From NCBI GenBank assembly GCA_034666705.1, contig JAXDLH010000107.1, forward strand, positions 1 to 6,180: DNA of 6,180 nucleotides. The letters are read 5' to 3'. The notes under the pieces were generated by a model. The model ran no database searches. It saw only the letters and a list, made by a program, of their open reading frames with translations, and was not told where the DNA came from. The stretch comes from JAXDLH01 sp034666705. Its GTDB lineage: Bacteria; Chloroflexota; UBA6077; SHYK01. The position numbers were made by a program, and so were the translations under genes. How positions within the stretch are numbered: position 1 is the first letter of the stretch; each line of letters begins with the position of its first letter. Of this stretch, positions 1 through 5,785 are shown in pieces.

Positions 1-1
1 G

Positions 2-2005
2 GACCGCTTCGTCGCCGTCAAGGTGCTCCCCTCGTACTTCGCGCACGACCCCGACTTTTCCGAGCGCTTCACGCGCGAGGCGCGTGCCATCGCCCACCTC
101 GAGCACCCGAACATCCTCCCCATCTACGACTTCGGCGACGACGGCGCCATCCCGTTCATCGTCACGTCGTACGTGCCGGGCGGTACGCTGAAGGAGCGCA
201 TCGGCGCGCCCCTGCCTCTCGATTGGTGCGCCCGCATTCTGACCCAGATCGCGCAGGCGCTCGATCACGCCCACGCCCACGGCGTCATCCATCGCGACGT
301 GAAGCCCTCGAACATCCTGCTCGGCACCGGCGACTGGCCCTTCCTCGCCGATTTCGGCATCGCCAAGGTCATGGATACGTCGGTCCACCTCACCCAGGGC
401 GGCGTTGGCGTTGGCACGCCGGAATACATGAGTCCCGAGCAAGGCTACGGCCTGCGCGTCGATGCGCGGGCCGACATCTACGCGCTCGGCATCCTGTTCT
501 TCGAGATGGTGACGGGCACGGTCCCGTTTCGGGCTGAGTCGCCGCTCAGCGTCATCCTCAAGCAGATCAGCGAGCCGGTGCCGAGTCTGCGCGCCGTAGA
601 CGCAAGCATTCCCGCGGCGCTCGACGAGGTGCTGGCGCGCGCAGTGGCGAAGGAGCCGGAGGATCGCTATCCCTCGGCGGGCAGCTTCGCCGAGGCGGTG
701 CAGCGCGTCGTCCAAGCGGAGACGGCCCCGCTCGCGCTCCTCGGCAACGACGTGTCGGCACTCTATAAGGAGATCACGCGCGCCATCGCCGCCGAGCAGT
801 GGCAGCTCGCCGTAAGCTGCTGCATCCAGGCGCTTGCGATCGATGCGGAGTATCTCGACCTGGATGAGCTCTTCGTCCGCAGTCAGCGCGGCCTCCGCGA
901 CCAGCGCGAGCGCGACGGGCGGATGGCCGAGCTCCTCGGCCAGGCGCGTACCGCGATCGCCGATCGCCGCTTTCCCGAGGCCAGCGAAGCGCTGCAGGAG
1001 GTGCTGCAGCTTGCCCCCGACCATCCGGAGGCCGCCGAGCTCTACCTGACGGCGGCCCGGCTCGAGCGACTCGCCAACCGGGTGGTCTGGGCCCGCGGCG
1101 CCATCGCGGCGGGTAGCTTCGAGGACGCCATCGGCACACTCCGCGCCATCCTGCAGGAGGACCCGGCCCACGGCGAGGCGCGCCGACTACTCGCCCTCGT
1201 CCAGGAGGCGCTTGGATTGCGGGACGACCTCAGGATTGACAGGCTCGAGGAGATGACGCCGGACACCACCACGGCCGGGGACTCGTGCGACCCGGCGACG
1301 GAGCCGCTGGCAATTCTGCCGCCGGCTGCTGATCTGCCCGCAGCACGCGTCGCGCCCACCGCGCCGCCAGCGACGCGGGCAAGACGCCGGCGGCTGCTCA
1401 CGCTAAACGCGGCGGCGCTCGCGATTCTGCTCGGCCTCCTCCTCACGGGCAGCGTCTTCCACATAGGTCTGCTGTCGCCCGAGCCCGGCCCGGCTGCCAG
1501 TCTCGCGCTCGCCGGGGCCCAGTTCAACGCCGCGAGCTGCCGCGACCCTAACGCAACGCTGGCCGCCGTCGACGATGCGGCCGCGCGTGGGGCGACCGCC
1601 GCCGCGCGCGAGCTGCTGCTGGTGCTCGGCGACTGCCCGAACACCGACCCGTCCACGCACGCCGCACGCATCGCCCCGCGGCTTGCCGCCATCGACGAGG
1701 ACGGCAGCGAGCCGGGTGCCGGCACAACCGGCGCCTTCAGCGCGCCGGTCGCAACGCTGGCAGCCGACTGCCGGGGCGTCGCCGGCCAGGTCACTGCCGA
1801 CGGCGCACCCGTCAGCGGCTTCCACCTCAGCATCAGCCTCAGCAGCGCGGGCAGCACCACAGCAGTCGTTAGCAATCAGGCCGTCGGCGGCGCAAGCTTC
1901 CACGTGAACTTCGCCGGGCTGGTGCTCGGCGGTCCCTCCGAGGTCCAGGTGGTCGTGGCAACCCCCGCCGGCGCGACGGCCGCACGTCAGGATTTCGCCT
2001 GCTGA
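2..2005 (+). CDS. Transmembrane Ser/Thr protein kinase with TPR-like repeats and ectodomain (5' end missing)
   Basis: A Hanks-type (PknB-like) kinase that should phosphorylate Ser/Thr on protein substrates at the inner face of the membrane. Numbering from the first full codon at base 2, I see VAVK (Lys7, ATP-binding), the alphaC Glu (Glu26, in REAR), HRDVKPSN (catalytic Asp99, Lys101, Asn104), DFG (Asp117), a Thr-containing activation loop, GTPEYMSPEQ, and ADIYALGILFFEMVTG; the catalytic set is complete. The domain ends near base 715. Bases 761-1213 encode TPR-like helix pairs (for example AIAAEQWQLAVSCCIQALAI). An RARRRR stop precedes one membrane helix (residues about 465-490), which places the kinase inside. 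The ectodomain holds four Cys and a beta-rich C-terminal segment from CRGVAGQV to DFAC, resembling an Ig-like or carboxypeptidase-regulatory-like sandwich. The frame is open to the left edge, so only the glycine-rich loop and true start are missing; the GTG at 23 follows the essential Lys and cannot be the start. Its specific signal and substrates are unknown. Confidence 0.95.
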   Translation, partial: DRFVAVKVLPSYFAHDPDFSERFTREARAIAHLEHPNILPIYDFGDDGAIPFIVTSYVPGGTLKERIGAPLPLDWCARILTQIAQALDHAHAHGVIHRDVKPSNILLGTGDWPFLADFGIAKVMDTSVHLTQGGVGVGTPEYMSPEQGYGLRVDARADIYALGILFFEMVTGTVPFRAESPLSVILKQISEPVPSLRAVDASIPAALDEVLARAVAKEPEDRYPSAGSFAEAVQRVVQAETAPLALLGNDVSALYKEITRAIAAEQWQLAVSCCIQALAIDAEYLDLDELFVRSQRGLRDQRERDGRMAELLGQARTAIADRRFPEASEALQEVLQLAPDHPEAAELYLTAARLERLANRVVWARGAIAAGSFEDAIGTLRAILQEDPAHGEARRLLALVQEALGLRDDLRIDRLEEMTPDTTTAGDSCDPATEPLAILPPAADLPAARVAPTAPPATRARRRRLLTLNAAALAILLGLLLTGSVFHIGLLSPEPGPAASLALAGAQFNAASCRDPNATLAAVDDAAARGATAAARELLLVLGDCPNTDPSTHAARIAPRLAAIDEDGSEPGAGTTGAFSAPVATLAADCRGVAGQVTADGAPVSGFHLSISLSSAGSTTAVVSNQAVGGASFHVNFAGLVLGGPSEVQVVVATPAGATAARQDFAC

Positions 2006-2027
2006 CCCGGAACGGTCATGTTGACCG
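2003..2027 (+). repeat. Overlapping small inverted repeats at the kinase stop codon
   Basis: TGACC (2003-2007), CGGTCA (2013-2018) and TGACCG (2022-2027) alternate, so the middle arm can pair with either flank: 5 bp with a 6-base loop, or 6 bp with a 3-base loop. The first arm contains the kinase stop codon TGA. There is no T-run, so this is not a classical intrinsic terminator. It may be an RNA end-stabilising hairpin or may be chance. Confidence 0.3.
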
Positions 2028-2077
2028 GCATCGACCTGTAGCGCCTGAGGCATGAGTACGGACCGCGCCGGGCCGTG

Positions 2078-2093
2078 ACCCCGCGGGTGGGGT
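2078..2093 (+). repeat. Short hairpin before the transposase-domain gene
   Basis: ACCCC (2078-2082) and GGGGT (2089-2093) are complementary across a 6-base loop. The right arm overlaps a weak G-rich stretch, GGTGGGG at 2086-2092, that would be the only ribosome-binding candidate for the GTG start at 2102. If that start is used, the hairpin could mask it. The stem is short and GC-rich DNA gives such stems by chance. Confidence 0.25.
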
Positions 2094-2101
2094 AACATTT
2101 C

Positions 2102-3517
2102 GTGCCTGGCTCACGCCTCTCCCGCGCGCCGCGAGCCCTGGCCGTCCGTCCCGAAATGGCGCCGCAGCCCAACCCTGGAAAAGCCGTGAGTGCCAGCGAT
2201 CCGCCACCAGCCGCTCATCCGCTCGCCAGCCGCCGCCAGGCCCAACCCGGCACGCTGCCGGACGATCACCTCGCGCTCGTCGTGGAGGATGCGCTCGCCG
2301 CGGGCGACTCGGGCCAGGGCGCGGCCGAGGCGCCGAGTGCCGAGCAGGCCCGCCGCCGCGAGCTGCGCGCTGCCCTGCTGTACGCCTGGGCGACCGGGGC
2401 GTTCAGCGCAGGCGACCTCGTCCGGCGCGCGACGAACGATCCCGGCATGCGCTTCGTGCTCCGGGGGCACGTCCCGACCGACGACGAGGTGCGCGCCTTC
2501 CGCCAGCGGACGGGCCCTGCCCTGGCTGCGGCCGTCGCCGAGGCGCTCCGTGTCTGCGCAGGGGCCGGCGTCGCGGCGCTGGGCGAGATCGACCTCGACG
2601 CCGCAGCCACTCAAGGGTTCGAGGCTGCCGCCGCCGAGCTCCTCGCTCGCGCCGACCACGCCGACGAGCGCGACGCGTGGACCGAAACCGTGTGGCGCGC
2701 TGACCTGCCACCGGGGCTGGTGCCGCGGCGGCTGCGGCGGGCGGCATTCCTCGCCGCCCACGTCGGCCCATCAGTGCGAAGCGCGCTGCCCCCGCCGATC
2801 TCAACCCGCCCCGCCAGGCACTACGGACGGCTCAGGCCGGTCGCGAGTGCGCTCGCGGTGGTCGCCCTGCTCATTGGGGGGCTGATCGCCACCCGCTGGA
2901 TCGCCGTGGCGCCCGTGGCCGGCGCAGCCAGCGGCGCGCGCCAGCCGGTCAACGTGCCGGCGGCGCTGCCGACGGCCGTGCCGCGTGCGGGCCAAGCTGC
3001 CCTGCCGACCACGCTGCCGACGAGCATCCCGACGGACCAGCTCGACCTGGCGGGAGCGCGCGATGAGGCGATGCGCCTCGGTGCCCAGGCACTGGGCGAT
3101 GACGACCTGGAGTCAGCCCATACCTTCTACCTTCTGGCCCGCGAGGCGCTGCAGTCCGACGATCCGGAGGCGGACGCGCGGGTGCGCGAGCTCGAGACGG
3201 CGCTCGGCATTGGCGACCGCACGGGTAATTGGGTTGCGGCCGTAAACGACCTCGCCGACCTGCGCACCGTCGCGCCCGATGCGCAGTCGCTGCTGCAAGC
3301 GTATGTGACCGCGCTGGTCGGAGCCGGCCGCGAGGCGCTGCGCGTCGGCAACCGCGCGCAAGCGGCGACGTACTGCGACGAGGCGACCCGCTGGTTCCCG
3401 AGCCGCGACGATGCCCAGGCATGTCTCGCCGCGGCCGGGGGCCGCACGGCGACCGCCACCCCGGTGCGGAGTACGTCGCCGGCGACCCCGTCGCCAATTG
3501 GAGTTCCAGCACGGTAG
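2102..3517 (+). CDS. Membrane protein with a transposase-derived (IS1182/DUF772-like) N-terminal domain and helical-repeat ectodomain
   Basis: No known function. With 471 residues from GTG 2102, residues about 51-192 follow the N-terminal region of IS1182-type transposases: LPDDHLALVVEDAL, LLYAWATGAFSAGDLVRRA, MRFVLRGHVPTDDEVRAFRQ, ALRVCAGAGVAALGEIDLD, then AELLARADHADERDA. Asp164 aligns with the first catalytic Asp of the transposase, but the following GTK-like motif is replaced (LDAAATQ) and no catalytic core follows. Instead come RPARHYGRLRP, a membrane helix at about 247-270, a Pro/Thr linker with repeated LPT, and TPR-like helices at about 314-446, ending in a Thr/Pro/Ser-rich tail. There is no signal peptide, so the N-terminal domain should be cytoplasmic. 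The start is uncertain: GTG 2102, ATG 2156 (no visible RBS) and GTG 2186 (GGAAAA at 2177-2182) are all in frame and all precede the domain. It lies 96 bases after the kinase on the same strand and shares its inside-helix-outside layout, so joint expression and function are plausible but unproven. Confidence 0.85.
   Translation: MPGSRLSRAPRALAVRPEMAPQPNPGKAVSASDPPPAAHPLASRRQAQPGTLPDDHLALVVEDALAAGDSGQGAAEAPSAEQARRRELRAALLYAWATGAFSAGDLVRRATNDPGMRFVLRGHVPTDDEVRAFRQRTGPALAAAVAEALRVCAGAGVAALGEIDLDAAATQGFEAAAAELLARADHADERDAWTETVWRADLPPGLVPRRLRRAAFLAAHVGPSVRSALPPPISTRPARHYGRLRPVASALAVVALLIGGLIATRWIAVAPVAGAASGARQPVNVPAALPTAVPRAGQAALPTTLPTSIPTDQLDLAGARDEAMRLGAQALGDDDLESAHTFYLLAREALQSDDPEADARVRELETALGIGDRTGNWVAAVNDLADLRTVAPDAQSLLQAYVTALVGAGREALRVGNRAQAATYCDEATRWFPSRDDAQACLAAAGGRTATATPVRSTSPATPSPIGVPAR
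2252..2677 (+). other. Transposase N-terminal-like domain inside the membrane-protein gene
   Basis: This segment encodes the part that reads like the DUF772 / InsH-type N-terminal DNA-binding region of IS1182-family transposases, compared from memory of the family. The hallmarks are LLYA followed by a G-x-x-S turn (ATGAFSAGDL), a basic or aromatic MRFVL step, P-T-D-D-E-V-R-A-F-R-Q in place of the usual P-D-H-x-T-I-x-x-F-R-R, and a helix ending AGVAALGEIDLD in place of AGLVxLGxVALDGTK. The similarity resumes after the lost catalytic loop with the coiled AELLARADHADERDA, which corresponds to the AELLERAEAxDAEED stretch. No terminal inverted repeats or target duplications were seen at its borders. 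Confidence 0.7.
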
Positions 3518-3694
3518 CCGACGACGAGCTCGCGAAGGCCCCACCCCTTATGGAGGCAGCACCCGGTTCCACGTGTTGGGCTCAGCGTAAGTCGTGACCG
3601 GCGTCACCATGGCTTGCTCGTGTGGTGTTCCAGAGCGGCGATGCGCAGCTTGGATCGCGGCGGTTCGGGCAAGATGGGGCGCGCAGCGCTGCGA
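3518..3694. other. Convergent intergenic region, 177 bases
   Basis: The region lies between the 3' ends of the transposase-domain gene and the MOSC gene. I see no convincing small gene in it. It contains GTGAC/GTCAC at 3594-3607 (5-bp arms, 4-base loop) and a perfect 12-base palindrome at 3682-3693, CGCAGCGCTGCG, just past the MOSC stop codon. Neither is followed by a T-run on the relevant strand, so terminator function is only a possibility. Confidence 0.5.
3682..3693 (-). repeat. Perfect 12-base palindrome just after the MOSC stop
   Basis: CGCAGCGCTGCG reads the same on both strands and begins one base beyond the TAA stop of the minus-strand MOSC gene (stop at 3697-3695). It could contribute to transcript end formation, but a perfect palindrome without a loop and without a U-tract makes a poor intrinsic terminator. 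It may be chance in GC-rich DNA. Confidence 0.25.
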
Positions 3695-4336
3695 TTACCG
3701 GTGTCGACCGACCTTCTTTGCCCACTCGCGCCACCCGGCCGCAAGCTCCGGAGCGGTGAGCAGCCGAGCTGCATCCGCATGATTGTGGTGATAGATCTTC
3801 GCCACATCGCCGACGGTGACGCCATGGTTGGGCCGGTGCACGACGCGGACGGGGTCCCCGGCGCCCAGCTCCCCTTCTCGAATGATGCGCAGATAGGCCC
3901 CGGGCCGGCCGGCCGCCGCGAAGCGCTGCGGAAAGGCCGGATCGCCCATCCGCGCCCCCAGCTTGAAGCATGGCACGCGCGGCTGGGCGACCTCGAGGAG
4001 CGTGCTGCCAATCGCCCAGCGCTCACCAATCACGGCCTCGGTCACCCGCATGCCGGCCACAGTCAGGTTCTCCCCGAACGAGCCGGGTTCCACCGGTCGC
4101 CCGAGCTGCGCAGCCCACCACGCCGCGTCCTCCTCGGCGTAGGCGTACACCGCCTTGTCCGGCCCGCCATGAACCTCGCGGTCTGCCTGGTCATCGCCCG
4201 CGAGGTTCTCGCCGCGCAGCACGATGCGGCCGTCAACCGGGGTCTTCCAGATGGCCGTGCGCCAGAGTCGCCCGAGCCACTCGATCTCGCGTGGGATGCC
4301 CGCGTTCACACTATGGACGGCGGGCTCATTCGTCAT
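3695..4336 (-). CDS. MOSC-domain protein, YiiM type
   Basis: A 213-residue protein of the MOSC superfamily (molybdenum cofactor sulfurase C-terminal domain), with the length and order of E. coli YiiM. YiiM-type proteins are cytoplasmic, are thought to bind molybdenum cofactor, and are linked to reduction of N-hydroxylated base analogues; that role is inferred here from family. Visible features are DREVHGGPDKAVYAY (residues 52-66), GSFGENLT (86-93), the expected conserved Cys in AQPRVPCFKL (Cys123), and a C-terminal helical extension from VTVGDVAKIYHHNH to EWAKKVGRH that matches the 3-alpha domain appended to YiiM. The start at 4336 is fixed by a perfect AGGAGGT five bases upstream; an in-frame extension to 4459 lacks family similarity. 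It stands alone, convergent with the gene to its left and divergent from the one to its right, so it is probably a single-gene transcript. Nothing looks broken. Confidence 0.93.
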   Translation of the reverse strand: MTNEPAVHSVNAGIPREIEWLGRLWRTAIWKTPVDGRIVLRGENLAGDDQADREVHGGPDKAVYAYAEEDAAWWAAQLGRPVEPGSFGENLTVAGMRVTEAVIGERWAIGSTLLEVAQPRVPCFKLGARMGDPAFPQRFAAAGRPGAYLRIIREGELGAGDPVRVVHRPNHGVTVGDVAKIYHHNHADAARLLTAPELAAGWREWAKKVGRHR

Positions 4337-4341
4337 GGGTA

Positions 4342-4348
4342 ACCTCCT
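4342..4348 (-). promoter_or_regulatory. Strong Shine-Dalgarno site of the MOSC gene
   Basis: On the minus strand AGGAGGT lies five bases before ATG 4336-4334. This is the best ribosome binding site in the window and decides the start against the longer in-frame reading to 4459. Confidence 0.9.
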
Positions 4349-4542
4349 GGTGTCTACAACACACCGTTGCGATACCGCGAACGGCGACGCAGGATGGCAT
4401 CTGCGATGGGCGAGAACGGTCCCGTACGCCATGCCGGCGCCACGGACGTCACCCGCCAATAGTGAAAACGCGCGCCAATTCCCGGGACATCCTCAGCCCA
4501 GAGCCTGCTCTAACCGTGCGCTTGATACGGACCGATCTGGTC

Positions 4543-4578
4543 TTATCAGACATGAACGCCGCCCGCGGTCTGTGATAA
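4543..4578 (+). repeat. Interrupted inverted repeat upstream of the exported-protein gene
   Basis: TTATCAGAC (4543-4551) and GTCTGTGATAA (4568-4578) are complementary apart from a two-base insertion in the right arm. The gap between arms is 16 bases. The left arm overlaps the weak -10-like element at 4544-4549, so the repeat could be a regulator operator or an RNA hairpin in the leader. No regulator in the window can be assigned to it. Confidence 0.4.
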
Positions 4579-4690
4579 CACCATTTGTCACGCTTCGACG
4601 GAGGCTATTCACGGGCCATTGACGCCGGGAAACCTGCTCAGCATCGGCACGCGGGTATATCTCAGGGGAGTGTCGATCTGACCATGCGGC

Positions 4691-4694
4691 GGAG
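4691..4694 (+). promoter_or_regulatory. Ribosome binding site of the exported Pro/Ala-rich protein gene
   Basis: GGAG lies five bases before ATG 4700 and eight before the adjacent in-frame ATG 4703. Either could serve; the choice changes the protein by one residue and leaves the signal peptide intact. Confidence 0.6.
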
Positions 4695-4699
4695 CAGCG

Positions 4700-5710
4700 A
4701 TGATGAGCGCAAGGCTCAAGGCGGTTTCGGTCCTAGTCGGCGTCGGCCTGTTGCTCGTCTGGCTCACGGGTGTGGTATTGGCCGACGATCATGGCAAAGG
4801 CCATGGCAGCGGTCGCGGCGACGACGAACGCGGCCCGGCTGTCGCCACGGCGCCGAAGGCATCCGCTCCGCCGAAAGCCAACGCGCAGCCACCCGGAAGG
4901 TCCGCGCCAGCTTCGCCGCCGAGCGACCCAAAGGCGCAGAATGGGAACCCGCGGGACGCAGGCGATCGGCGGCCAAATGCGGACGAGGCGCGCTCAGCCC
5001 CGGTGCCCGCCGAGCGGCCGGCCGCGCGTCCACCGGCGGCGCCGCTCCCGCCGACTCCAGCAAACGGCCCGGCCCCAGTGCAGGGTGGCGTTGGGTCGCC
5101 CAGCAGAGGGTTCAACGCCGGCGGACCGAGCGGAATCAGCCCATTCACGGCACCACCGCAGAATAACTCCGCGCCACCCGTCCCCGCTGCCCCCGCAGTG
5201 CTGGGCGAAGGCGCCGGTACCGCGGGGGAATTAGACGACGCCGGGCCTTTGCGCACACCCGATGCGCAGGGAGTTTCGGCGGATGGACTACAGGCCGCTG
5301 AGATCCTGGCCCCGGACGTCGCCCAACTCGCGCCGGGCAGGACCCAGGTCGCGGGCGTCCAGGTGGCACGGGAGCCGTCCGATGATCCTACGGCGCTCGT
5401 CGATTCGCGGTTGGGGTATGCGACCGACGAGGTTCCCGCGGCGCCGCTGTTCGATCTCGCGCCGCCTGACGCGAGGGGCGCCCAGATCGCGATGGCACCG
5501 GTGAGAAGCCCGGCGCAACAATCGACTAGTAGCGTGCAGGTTGCCGCCGCGCACCTTGCGGCATCCAGCACGTCACCCTCTATCGACGAGCGGGCGATCG
5601 CGATACTTCCGGCGCTCTTGCTCGGCCTGATCACGGCCATGAGCGTACGGCAGCTCGGCAGCAAGCGCCGCCGCCAAGCGCCTCGATCCACCCCTGCTAA
5701 CCCGCGGTAA
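4700..5710 (+). CDS. Exported Pro/Ala-rich protein with C-terminal membrane anchor, function unknown
   Basis: A 336-residue protein I do not recognise. The N-terminus is a clear signal peptide: MMSARLK, a hydrophobic core to about residue 27, and a likely cut after VVLA (Ala28). The mature part opens with a His/Gly/Asp-rich stretch (DDHGKGHGSGRGDDE), which could bind metal, then a long Pro/Ala-rich low-complexity region to about residue 160, then a more mixed segment to about 290. Near the end, residues 299-316 (AIAILPALLLGLITAMSV) form a membrane helix followed by a 20-residue basic tail containing SKRRRQ. This gives an outside-facing protein held at the membrane by its C-terminus. The layout resembles a sortase substrate, but no LPXTG-type motif is seen before the helix. 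A GGAG site supports the start, and third-position G/C bias favours this frame over the overlapping alternatives. It is divergent from the MOSC gene and convergent with the next gene. Confidence 0.8.
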   Translation: MMSARLKAVSVLVGVGLLLVWLTGVVLADDHGKGHGSGRGDDERGPAVATAPKASAPPKANAQPPGRSAPASPPSDPKAQNGNPRDAGDRRPNADEARSAPVPAERPAARPPAAPLPPTPANGPAPVQGGVGSPSRGFNAGGPSGISPFTAPPQNNSAPPVPAAPAVLGEGAGTAGELDDAGPLRTPDAQGVSADGLQAAEILAPDVAQLAPGRTQVAGVQVAREPSDDPTALVDSRLGYATDEVPAAPLFDLAPPDARGAQIAMAPVRSPAQQSTSSVQVAAAHLAASSTSPSIDERAIAILPALLLGLITAMSVRQLGSKRRRQAPRSTPANPR

Positions 5711-5785
5711 CGTCACGGCCCAGCGCGTCCCGGGCGCGCGCGAGACCCTTTCATGGCAGGACTAACCGGCGCTGCTATCCCAATA
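5711..5785. other. Short convergent gap with a weak hairpin
   Basis: The gap separates two convergent genes. GCGCG (5723-5727) can pair with CGCGC (5735-5739) across a 7-base loop. A short pyrimidine run (ACCCTTTC) follows some bases later on the + strand. This is at best a weak terminator candidate. Confidence 0.3.

Larger units (their letters stand above)
4337..4699. other. Divergent intergenic region, 363 bases, no gene
   Basis: The region lies between the divergent MOSC and exported-protein genes, so it should hold promoters for both. Its base composition is less GC-rich than the flanking genes in the part from about 4500 to 4620. A weak sigma70-like pair, TTGATA (4522-4527) and TATCAG (4544-4549) with a 16-base spacer, points toward the + strand gene, but it sits about 150 bases ahead of the start. 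I see no tRNA or recognisable structured RNA. Confidence 0.5.

Noticed and set aside
23..25. GTG as start of the kinase
   Set aside because: It lies after the essential VAVK lysine codon (20-22), and the frame is open to the left edge, so the gene begins upstream of the window.
1042..1875. Long minus-strand reading frame opposite the kinase
   Set aside because: A Ser/Ala/Arg-rich translation without domains, typical of the antisense frame in GC-rich genes.
2966..3021. Threefold CTGCCGAC repeat as a regulatory direct repeat
   Set aside because: It encodes the repeated Leu-Pro-Thr linker of the membrane protein and has irregular spacing, so coding low complexity explains it.
2102..3517. Transposase gene, decayed insertion sequence or frameshifted remnant
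   Set aside because: The frame is uninterrupted, there is no catalytic core in any frame downstream, no terminal inverted repeats are visible, and the protein continues into a membrane helix and repeat domain.
3614..4342. Plus-strand frame opposite the MOSC gene
   Set aside because: It is the antisense of a gene with clear family motifs and a perfect ribosome binding site.
4337..4459. N-terminal extension of the MOSC protein
   Set aside because: No family similarity in the extension, and AGGAGGT at 4348-4342 fixes the start at 4336.
4572..4590. CRP-like site in TGTGATAACACC...TCAC
   Set aside because: The half-sites are spaced 12 bases apart rather than 6, so the match does not fit the known operator.
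4585..5166. Plus-strand frame overlapping the start of the exported protein gene
   Set aside because: Arg-rich translation without domains and no suitable RBS; the internal ATG at 4684 has only a distant GGGGAG.
4789..5691. Long minus-strand reading frame opposite the exported protein gene
   Set aside because: Low-complexity Gly/Ala/Ser translation that mirrors the Pro/Ala-rich sense frame; the sense frame has an RBS, signal peptide and membrane anchor.
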